This document shows positions 1-6,597 of a DNA stretch of 9,380 nt, in pieces. Location: assembly GCA_030538175.1 (NCBI GenBank), contig JAUNUL010000093.1, positions 1-9,380 on the forward strand. Direction: 5' to 3'. The DNA is from Propionibacteriaceae bacterium (GTDB lineage Bacteria > Actinomycetota > Actinomycetes > Propionibacteriales > Propionibacteriaceae). The translations under genes were made by a program, and so were the position numbers. How positions within the stretch are numbered: position 1 is the first letter of the stretch; each line of letters starts with the position of its first letter. The notes under the pieces were generated by a model that worked only from the letters and a program-made list of their open reading frames with translations, searched no databases and was not told where the DNA came from.

Positions 1-739
1 TGACGCTGTTGCCGTTGTCCTTGAGCGCGCCGACCTTCGCTCCGCCGATGGCCTTGAGACCACGCTTCTTGAGGCTCTTGGCGACCGTGTCCGCGACCTC
101 GCGGTCGGTGCCGAGCGGCAGGATCGGGTTGTCCATGAACTCCAGCAGCGTCGTCTCGACGCCCATGTCCACATAGACAGACGCGAACTCGACGCCGATG
201 ACACCGCCGCCGATGACCGCGATCGACTTGGGCAGGGTCTCCCAGGTCGAGTTGGTTGCTTCATCGGAGGTGATGACGCGGGGACCGGGCTCCATGCCCG
301 GGAACCACTTGGGCACCGAGCCGGACACGATGATCGTGTTCTTGGAGTCGATCGTCTGACCGTCGACCACGATCTTGCCGTCGGCGTTCATCGTGCCCAT
401 GCCGCGGAACATGTCGACCTTGCGGCTCTTGATCAGACCCTCGAGGCCGCGCACCAACTGATTGACGATGGTGCCCTTGCGCTTGTTGACAGCCGGCCAG
501 TCGATCTTGGTCTCGCCAGCCGGCAGCTCGAAGCCGAACGTCTTGGCGTGACCAACGTTGCGATAGACCTCGGCCGCCTGGAGCAGACCCTTGGCCGGGA
601 TGCAGCCGCGGTTCAAGCAGGTGCCGCCGAAGGTTTCCTTCTCGACGATGGCGACCTTGAGGCCAGCCGAAGCCGCATAGAGAGCCGAGGCATAGCCGCC
701 GGGGCCACCGCCCAGGACGCAGATGTCGTACTGGGTCAT
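1..739 (-). CDS. lpdA: Dihydrolipoyl dehydrogenase (E3), N-terminal part, cut by left window edge
   Basis: This is the FAD enzyme that reoxidises dihydrolipoyl groups of 2-oxoacid dehydrogenase complexes with NAD+. About 246 residues are visible; the family is usually 450-480, so the C-terminal half (central and interface domains with the catalytic His-Glu pair) lies off the window. Visible motifs are the FAD-binding LGGGPGGY at residues 9-16, the redox-active disulfide CLNRGC (Cys41, Cys46) followed by IPAK, and the start of the NAD-binding fold at GGGVIGVE (177-184). The ATG at 737-739 overlaps the E1-beta stop as ATGA, with an AAAGGTGG Shine-Dalgarno at 747-754 seven bases upstream, which implies translational coupling. 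It is the third gene of the E1-alpha/E1-beta/Lpd operon. Family assignment is near certain; which complex it serves is inferred from position. Confidence 0.95.
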   Translation of the reverse strand, partial: MTQYDICVLGGGPGGYASALYAASAGLKVAIVEKETFGGTCLNRGCIPAKGLLQAAEVYRNVGHAKTFGFELPAGETKIDWPAVNKRKGTIVNQLVRGLEGLIKSRKVDMFRGMGTMNADGKIVVDGQTIDSKNTIIVSGSVPKWFPGMEPGPRVITSDEATNSTWETLPKSIAVIGGGVIGVEFASVYVDMGVETTLLEFMDNPILPLGTDREVADTVAKSLKKRGLKAIGGAKVGALKDNGNSV

Positions 740-1725
740 GCCTTGGCCACCTTTCGAATGGTTTCGGTGATCTCGGCCTGCTGCGGGATGACTGCGTCTT
801 CCAGCGGCGGGCTGGTCGGGGTCGGGGTGTTCTTGGCCGCGATCCGCTCGACCGGCTGGTCGAGATACCAGAAAGCTTCCTTCTGGATTTCGGCAGCGAT
901 CTCGGCACCCATGCCCATGAACTCGGCGGCCTCGTGGAGGACCACGGCCCGGGAGGTCTTCTTCACCGAAGCGGCGACCGTCTCGATGTCGAGGGGCTTG
1001 ATGGTGCGCAGGTCAACGACCTCCACCGAGATGCCGTCCTTGGCAAGTTCCTCGGCAGATTCGACGGCCTGGTGGACACCTGCGGAATAGGTCACGACGG
1101 TGAGGTCGGTGCCCTCCCGCACGACGTTGGCCTTGCCCAACTCGATGGGCTCGAGCGACGGCGTGCCCTCGGCGGACAAGCGGCGATAGAGATACTTGTT
1201 CTCGAAGAACATCACCGGGTTGTTGTCGCGGATCGACGCGATCAGCAGGCCGGCGGCGTCCTCAGCAGTGCCGGGCATCACGATCTTGAGGCCGGGCACG
1301 TGGGCGAAATAGGTCTCCATGCTCTGCGAGTGGGTGGGGCCCGCCCGCAGCCGGCCACCGAATGGTGCCCGCAGGGTGATCGGCATCGCATCGCCCGTGC
1401 GCCAGTGGTGGCGGGCGATGGTGTTGATGATCGGGTCGAAGGCGCACGAGATGAAGTCGGCGAACTGGAACTCGACCATGGGGCGCAAGCCGGCCAGGGC
1501 TGCACCCGCGGCCAGGCCGGCCATGCCGGTCTCGGCGATGGGCGAGTCGATGATGCGCCGTTCGCCGTACTTCTCCAGGAAGCCCTTGGTCACCTTGAAG
1601 GGGCCACCAAACGCGCCGACATCCTCGCCGATGAGAAAGAAGTCGTCATTGTTGTCGAGCTCGTGGGCGAGCGCGGCACCGATGGCCTCAAGGTAGGAAT
1701 ATGAGGTCTTCTCTTCAGTCGGCAT
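736..1725 (-). CDS. 2-oxoacid dehydrogenase E1 component, beta subunit (transketolase-like)
   Basis: This is the beta subunit of a heterotetrameric, thiamine-diphosphate-dependent E1 that decarboxylates a 2-oxoacid and hands the acyl group to lipoylated E2. The product is 329 aa, normal for the family (about 325-340). Typical blocks are GEDVGAFGG (Glu34), DSPIAETG (Glu65, the position that contacts the thiamine aminopyrimidine), EFQFADF from residue 85, and GPTHSQSME (129-137, conserved His132), followed by a C-terminal transketolase-type domain. The frame stays open upstream to 1941, but ATG 1725 is preferred: AGGAAGG (1731-1737) sits five bases upstream, and the extra N-terminal residues would run through the E1-alpha gene. 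The start overlaps the E1-alpha stop by 11 nt and the TGA overlaps the lpdA ATG by 4 nt. Substrate (pyruvate, branched-chain oxoacid or acetoin) cannot be fixed from sequence, so no symbol is given. Confidence 0.93.
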   Translation of the reverse strand: MPTEEKTSYSYLEAIGAALAHELDNNDDFFLIGEDVGAFGGPFKVTKGFLEKYGERRIIDSPIAETGMAGLAAGAALAGLRPMVEFQFADFISCAFDPIINTIARHHWRTGDAMPITLRAPFGGRLRAGPTHSQSMETYFAHVPGLKIVMPGTAEDAAGLLIASIRDNNPVMFFENKYLYRRLSAEGTPSLEPIELGKANVVREGTDLTVVTYSAGVHQAVESAEELAKDGISVEVVDLRTIKPLDIETVAASVKKTSRAVVLHEAAEFMGMGAEIAAEIQKEAFWYLDQPVERIAAKNTPTPTSPPLEDAVIPQQAEITETIRKVAKA

Positions 1726-2827
1726 AAACACCTTCCTCGATGTTGGTGGGGTCGGGCATCGGAGCCGTGATCGCGATCTTGCGGGCAGCAATGGCCCACT
1801 TGCGCGCGGCTTCCCGGGTTTCTGCGGCTTCCTCTTCGCTGATGACGCCAGCGTCAAGGAGACGCTTCTCATACAGCTCCACCGGATCCCGCTTGCCCCA
1901 CTCCTCCTTGAGCGCCGGGTCAACATATTCGGCGCCGTCATGCTCAGCGTGGCCGTGCATGCGCATGGTCACGGCTTCGACGATGGTGGGGCCACCGCCG
2001 GAGCGGGCGCGGTCGATGGCTTCCTTCATCGCGTCATAAACAGCGATCACGTCGGTGCCGTCAACCTTGATGCCAGGCATGCCGTAGGCGACAGCCTTGA
2101 TCGCGAAGCTCGCCGAGCGTGTCTGCATCGACAGCTTGGTGCCCATCGCGATCTGGTTGTTCTGCACCTGGAACACGACCGGCAGCTGCATCGCGCCGGC
2201 GATGTTCACGGACTCATGGAAGTCGGCACGCGAGGTCGAGCCGTCGCCGCAGATCGCGACAGCGACGCGATCCTCACCGCGATACTTCGCAGCGAAGGCC
2301 ATGCCGGTGGCGACCGGATAGTTCGCCGGAATGTGGCTCGGCGGGTTATAGGTGTTGAGGTCCAGGCGGCCATAGTGGAGCGTGCCGTCACGGCCACCGG
2401 TGGGAGCGATCGACTTGCCCATGAACGAGCCCATGATCTGCTCCGGGGGCATGCCACGCATCAAGTGGCCACCCACGTCGCGGTGAAGCGGGCAGTAGTA
2501 GTCGCGCTCCTCCATGGCGGCCATGGTGCCGACGCTGATCGCCTCGTGCCAGTTGCCCGAGTAATACGATCCGAGCAGATCGCCCGCGCGATACATCGAG
2601 TGCATGCGATCCTCGAACGCCCGGGCCTTCACTACGCCGTCGTAGAGTTTCTTGAGAAGTTCGGGGTCACGCCCCTCGAGGGACACCGGCGGGTTCATGC
2701 TGGTGTCGGTGATATCCAGAGCAGCGAGAACCTCGGCAGAGAGGTTCTTCTCGACCGGCGGAGCGAGAGTCGACGACGTCGTCGAGTCCTTTTCCGGGGC
2801 CGTGCTCGTACGTTTGCGGGTTGCCAT
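1715..2827 (-). CDS. 2-oxoacid dehydrogenase E1 component, alpha subunit (TPP-binding)
   Basis: This is the alpha subunit of the heterotetrameric E1, carrying the thiamine-diphosphate/Mg site. The product is 370 aa. The hallmark motif GDGS at residues 194-197 is followed after exactly 26 residues by NN (223-224). Other family blocks are HRDVGGHLMRG, GGRDGTLHYG, and RMHGHAEHD near residues 289-297. The first 35 or so residues are rich in Ser/Thr/Lys and probably disordered. GTG at 2833 is a possible earlier start, but GGAGGAGG at 2834-2841 touches it, whereas ATG 2827 has ideal six-base spacing; I chose 2827. It is the first gene of the trio with E1-beta and lpdA, 91 bp after the broken MaoC gene. 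Many actinobacteria use a single-chain AceE for pyruvate, so a two-chain E1 here could serve pyruvate, branched-chain oxoacids or acetoin. Fold and role are secure; the substrate is open. Confidence 0.93.
   Translation of the reverse strand: MATRKRTSTAPEKDSTTSSTLAPPVEKNLSAEVLAALDITDTSMNPPVSLEGRDPELLKKLYDGVVKARAFEDRMHSMYRAGDLLGSYYSGNWHEAISVGTMAAMEERDYYCPLHRDVGGHLMRGMPPEQIMGSFMGKSIAPTGGRDGTLHYGRLDLNTYNPPSHIPANYPVATGMAFAAKYRGEDRVAVAICGDGSTSRADFHESVNIAGAMQLPVVFQVQNNQIAMGTKLSMQTRSASFAIKAVAYGMPGIKVDGTDVIAVYDAMKEAIDRARSGGGPTIVEAVTMRMHGHAEHDGAEYVDPALKEEWGKRDPVELYEKRLLDAGVISEEEAAETREAARKWAIAARKIAITAPMPDPTNIEEGVYAD
1731..1737 (-). promoter_or_regulatory. Shine-Dalgarno that sets the E1-beta start
   Basis: AGGAAGG on the minus strand lies inside the last codons of E1-alpha and five bases before ATG 1725. 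It supports starting E1-beta there rather than at any upstream in-frame start. Confidence 0.8.
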
Positions 2828-2833
2828 GGGCAC

Positions 2834-2841
2834 CCTCCTCC
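2834..2841 (-). promoter_or_regulatory. Shine-Dalgarno that sets the E1-alpha start
   Basis: The minus strand reads GGAGGAGG, then GTGCCC, then ATG. Six bases separate it from ATG 2827, while it abuts the alternative GTG at 2833. It therefore selects the ATG. Confidence 0.8.
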
Positions 2842-2872
2842 CCTAGCGGAACTTGTTTTGGATCGTTTGCTG

Positions 2873-2911
2873 CTCGGCCCGGGACCCCCGCAGTGAGGGT
2901 CCCGGGCCGAG
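2873..2911 (-). terminator. Perfect 15-bp hairpin between the MaoC gene and E1-alpha (terminator or attenuator)
   Basis: CTCGGCCCGGGACCC (2873-2887) and GGGTCCCGGGCCGAG (2897-2911) are exact reverse complements around a 9-nt loop. On the minus strand the hairpin begins 7 nt after the MaoC stop and ends 45 nt before the E1-alpha ATG. No U-tract follows (the next bases are CAGCAAACGA), so it is not a textbook intrinsic terminator, although GC-rich actinobacteria often have such U-poor hairpins. I see no TANNNT -10 element between the hairpin and E1-alpha, so it could be a partial terminator, an attenuator or an RNA processing or stability element. Confidence 0.6.
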
Positions 2912-2918
2912 TTGAATC

Positions 2919-3389
2919 TCAGTAGTAACGGAAGACGAGTTCCGCCACGCAGCAGGGCTTGGCCTCGCCCTCGACCTCGTAGGTCAGCTTGTAGACGGTC
3001 TCGACTCCGTTGTTGCTCACGTCGTTGACCTCGGCGAGGGTGGTCTGCATCCGGTAACGCTGGCCGGTCTTCAGCACCATCGGGAACCGCACCTTGTTCA
3101 GGCCGTAGTTGAGGATGACGTCGAAGCCTTCGACCACGCAGACCTCCCAGAGGAAGCCGGTCTACTTGCTCAGGGTGAGGAATCCATACTGGATCGTGGT
3201 GCCGTAGGGGCCGGCCTTCGCCTTCTCCAGATCGACGTGGATCCACTGGTCGTCGCCGGTCAGTTCGGCGAAGGTGTTGATGTCTTCCTGGTTGACGGTG
3301 ACCCAGTCGCTGGTGCCGAGATCCTTGCCGACGTAGGACAGCAATTCTTCGCGACCCGTGATGACCAAGGGCTTGCGCTCGTCGCTCAT
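2919..3389 (-). pseudogene. MaoC-family (R)-specific enoyl-CoA hydratase (HtdZ-like), interrupted by in-frame TAG
   Basis: Read through, the frame gives 156 residue positions, the normal size for single-hotdog MaoC hydratases, which add water to trans-2-enoyl-CoA to give (R)-3-hydroxyacyl-CoA. The first 75 codons hold the FAELTGD..WIHVD motif with the catalytic pair Asp46 and His51, then GTTIQYGFLTLS. Codon 76 is TAG (3162-3164). The same frame then continues without another stop through the conserved NYGLNKVRFP block and a C-terminal ACVAE-like stretch (here CCVAELVFRYY) to TGA at 2919. There is no frameshift; only one codon is wrong. Compared from memory with mycobacterial Rv0130/HtdZ, the region aligns without gaps and TAG falls on a Leu, so TTG to TAG is a plausible origin. 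The start is ATG 3389, with AAGGAGG at 3402-3408 but a long 12-nt spacing. A sequencing error or readthrough is possible. Confidence 0.85.
3162..3164 (-). other. In-frame amber codon inside the MaoC hydratase
   Basis: The minus strand reads AGC AAG TAG ACC GGC. The codons on both sides are clearly family coding sequence. All eight sense codons one base away (including TTG, AAG and CAG) could be the parent; Leu (TTG) fits the family alignment best. Confidence 0.9.
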
Positions 3390-3421
3390 AGTTGTTTACA
3401 GCCTCCTTGCATGTGGCCCCG

Positions 3422-3451
3422 ACCCTAATGGGCCGGGAGGTGGGGTGTCAC
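3422..3451 (-). promoter_or_regulatory. Candidate housekeeping-sigma promoter of the MaoC gene
   Basis: The minus strand has GTGACA (3446-3451; five of six bases match TTGACA), an 18-nt spacer and TAGGGT (3422-3427), which fits the actinobacterial TANNNT -10. The predicted start of transcription is near 3415, giving a leader of about 25 nt that contains the AAGGAGG Shine-Dalgarno. It is a prediction by eye only; the -10 matches the older TATAAT consensus at just three positions. Confidence 0.4.
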
Positions 3452-3469
3452 TGCCCAATGGCGGGCAGT
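3450..3469. promoter_or_regulatory. Inverted repeat overlapping the candidate MaoC -35 box
   Basis: ACTGCCC (3450-3456) and GGGCAGT (3463-3469) form a perfect 7-6-7 inverted repeat whose left arm overlaps the proposed -35 (3446-3451). Such a dyad could bind a dimeric regulator. It could equally be a weak mdh terminator, since it lies 44 nt after the mdh stop, but no U-tract follows on the minus strand. Confidence 0.35.
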
Positions 3470-3513
3470 TCGCTTGCTGGACGGGAAATGTCCGCTTTGG
3501 GGGGTCGGGTGGC

Positions 3514-4539
<1,026 letters not shown>

Positions 4540-4585
4540 CCAGCGCAACTCAGGGCCTTGGGGAGTGTGTGCGGTTCGGACAGCG

Positions 4586-5476
4586 CTAGCGGAAGATGAT
4601 CGTTCTGGCTCCGTCGAGGAGAACCCGGTGTTCGGCGAACAGCTTCACAGCCTGGGTCAGCGTCCGGGATTCCTCGTCCTGACCGATCGCCACGAGCTCG
4701 GCGGTGGACTTGCTGTGATCCACCCGCACGACGTTCTGCTCGATGATCGGGCCCTCGTCGAGGTCCGAGGTGACGAAGTGGGCGGTGGCGCCGATCAGTT
4801 TGACGCCGCGACCGTGAGCCTGTCGATAGGGATTCGCACCCTTGAAGCCGGGCAGGAACGAGTGGTGGATGTTGATTGCCCGCCCGGCGAGGGCGGCACA
4901 GAGCTCGGGAGACAGGATCTGCATATAGCGGGCCAGCACGACCAGTTCGATGTGCTGCTCGTCGACGACGTCCAGGATGCGCTGTTCGAACGCTGCTTTG
5001 GTCTCGGGCAGCACCGGATGGTGTTCGAGCGGAACGCCATAGAAGTCGGTGAGCGGCCCCAACTCGGGGTGGTTGGACAAGACCAGGGGAATGTCCACCG
5101 GCAGCCAACCGGACCGCTGTCGGAACAGCAGATCGTTCAGGCAATGGCCTGATTTCGAGGCGAGCACGAGCGTCCGCATCCGCCGGCCCACCAGATCGAG
5201 TTGCCAGTCGGCCGCGAGAGCTGCCGCGGCCGTCCCGAGGAGAGTACGCAGCGTGGCCTCGGCTGCCGCAGTCTCGACCTGCAGGCGCATGAAGAAGTGG
5301 CCGGTATCGGATGAGAATTGCTGGAGTTCGGTGATATTGCCCTGGGCCGCGACCACGGCCCCCGAAACTTGATGGACGATGCCCGGCTGGTCCTGGCAGG
5401 TCAGGGTGATGACCCACTGTCGCGGGGCGGCCACGTCGTTCTCGATCAGTTGTTCAGATGTCACGGGGGTTGACAT
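4586..5476 (-). CDS. purU: Formyltetrahydrofolate deformylase
   Basis: PurU hydrolyses 10-formyl-THF to formate and THF, balancing one-carbon pools and supplying formate. The product is 296 aa (E. coli PurU is about 280). An N-terminal ACT domain covers roughly residues 20-95 (starting WVITLTCQDQPGIVHQVSG). The formyltransferase domain follows from about 100, with the catalytic triad Asn202 and His204 in INIHHSFLPGFKG and Asp240 in LDEGPIIEQ; the 36-residue His-to-Asp distance is the family value. The PYRQAHGRGVK block is typical of PurU rather than PurN. ATG 5476 gives MSTPVTSEQ; a TTG at 5500 would add eight residues. Neither start has a convincing Shine-Dalgarno, so the start is less sure than the identity. 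It ends 82 bp before mdh, and I see no functional link to its neighbours. Confidence 0.95.
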   Translation of the reverse strand: MSTPVTSEQLIENDVAAPRQWVITLTCQDQPGIVHQVSGAVVAAQGNITELQQFSSDTGHFFMRLQVETAAAEATLRTLLGTAAAALAADWQLDLVGRRMRTLVLASKSGHCLNDLLFRQRSGWLPVDIPLVLSNHPELGPLTDFYGVPLEHHPVLPETKAAFEQRILDVVDEQHIELVVLARYMQILSPELCAALAGRAINIHHSFLPGFKGANPYRQAHGRGVKLIGATAHFVTSDLDEGPIIEQNVVRVDHSKSTAELVAIGQDEESRTLTQAVKLFAEHRVLLDGARTIIFR

Positions 5477-5506
5477 TAGCCCGGCGCTGCGTCGGCCCAA
5501 TTGTGA

Positions 5507-5552
5507 TGCGCTGGCGGTGAGCCGAGCTGTTCGCGTTGCGCTGGCGGTGAGC
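5507..5552. repeat. 16-bp direct repeat with 30-bp period upstream of purU
   Basis: TGCGCTGGCGGTGAGC occurs at 5507-5522 and again at 5537-5552. Similarity continues to the right (CGAGCTG versus GGGGCTG), giving about 20 of 22 matching bases from GCGCTGG onward. Both copies lie in the 88-bp gap between the ADP-ribosylglycohydrolase stop (5565) and purU. A weak -10-like CACAAT (minus strand, 5500-5505) lies just downstream toward purU, so the copies cover the place where -35 contacts or an operator would be. They could also be copies of a dispersed genome repeat. Confidence 0.75.
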
Positions 5553-5564
5553 GGGGCTGGTTGG

Positions 5565-6593
5565 CTAGCTCCCGGCGGTCAGGGTGTCCACGCAGAGCCC
5601 GGCGAGGTCGTCGGCTCCCATGCCGGGCCAGCCGTGAACCTTGGTCTGCCAGTCGGTGGGGATCGCCGAACGCCCGAACAGCGCGCCGAGTGCCCCGCCG
5701 GCGATGGCCGCGACCGTGTCGGTGTCGTGGCCGGCGCGCACGGCGGCGATGAGCCCGGCTCGCACTGCCAGGTCGGGGGAGTCGTGTTGACGCAGGCCGA
5801 TCACCACGGCGGCGAGGGCGGCCTGGAGGGCCGTGACCGTATACCCGTTGTTCTCGAACCGGTCGGGGCGCGGATCCTCCACCGCCTCGGTGATCCAGGC
5901 CCGCCACTGGTCCCGGCGTTCGGCGGGCACCAACTCCAGGGCAAGTTCGGGGAGGCTGTCACCGGTCCAGCCGTCGAGGACGGCCCGGCGTACCCATTCC
6001 GACCACAGGACGCACGAGTCGCCACCCAAAGGGTCGAAATGTGTGAGCTCTGCAACGGCCCTGGCGGCGGCAGCCGTGGCCTTCGGGTCGGTGATTCTGG
6101 TCAGGCCCACGATCGCGGTGCGCATCAAAGCACCATTGCCGGCGCTGCGGCCGGTCGTTCGGTGCAGGGTTCGGGAGGCGGCCCGCAGCAGCTCACCGCG
6201 CCGTCCCGGCAGGTCGCGAACCTGGCGCAGCAGGGTGCCGGTTTGTACGCCGACATCGGTCGCGCCTCCGGTGAGCCATTGTTCGAACGCGATGGCGATC
6301 TCATCCTGCGCCGAATCCGACGTGAGATCGGCACCGGTCGCGGCCACGCGTGCGATGCAGACCGCCATTTGGGTGTCATCGCTCCATTCCCCTGGGGCAT
6401 AGGGGCCGAGCCCACCACCGATCATTTCGGGTTCGCCGAGCGGCGCGGCGGCAAATTCGTACGGCACCCCGAGCGCATCCCCGCAGGCCTGACCGACCAG
6501 CACACCGGCCGCCCGATCGAGCTGGGCGGGAGATGGGCTGAACCGGTCAATCGGGGGTTCGCCCGGGGAGGGGGGACCTGGGGGTGTGAGCAT
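5565..6593 (-). CDS. ADP-ribosylglycohydrolase (DraG/ARH family)
   Basis: This family removes ADP-ribose from proteins or small molecules using a binuclear Mg centre in an all-helical fold. The product is 342 aa, usual for bacterial members. All metal-site motifs are present: GQACGDALG (34-42), WSDDTQM (Asp72, Asp73, Thr74), GNGALMR (152-158) and GHDTDTVAAIAGG (Asp290, Asp292, Thr293), so it should be active. The frame is open upstream to 6863, but that part is Arg/Pro-rich shadow of the lipoprotein gene; ATG 6593 starts 4 nt after the lipoprotein stop, with GAGG two to three bases before it. The tight spacing implies coupled translation with the lipoprotein. No ADP-ribosyltransferase is visible in the window, so the substrate is unknown. 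Immunity to an ADP-ribosylating toxin, or reversal of a regulatory modification, are family possibilities only. Confidence 0.92.
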   Translation of the reverse strand: MLTPPGPPSPGEPPIDRFSPSPAQLDRAAGVLVGQACGDALGVPYEFAAAPLGEPEMIGGGLGPYAPGEWSDDTQMAVCIARVAATGADLTSDSAQDEIAIAFEQWLTGGATDVGVQTGTLLRQVRDLPGRRGELLRAASRTLHRTTGRSAGNGALMRTAIVGLTRITDPKATAAAARAVAELTHFDPLGGDSCVLWSEWVRRAVLDGWTGDSLPELALELVPAERRDQWRAWITEAVEDPRPDRFENNGYTVTALQAALAAVVIGLRQHDSPDLAVRAGLIAAVRAGHDTDTVAAIAGGALGALFGRSAIPTDWQTKVHGWPGMGADDLAGLCVDTLTAGS

Positions 6594-6597
6594 GGCC

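Noticed and set aside
3387..3413. Eight-codon upstream frame (starting ATG 3413) overlapping the MaoC start
   Set aside because: It contains the MaoC Shine-Dalgarno within its own codons and has no Shine-Dalgarno of its own, so it is most likely chance.
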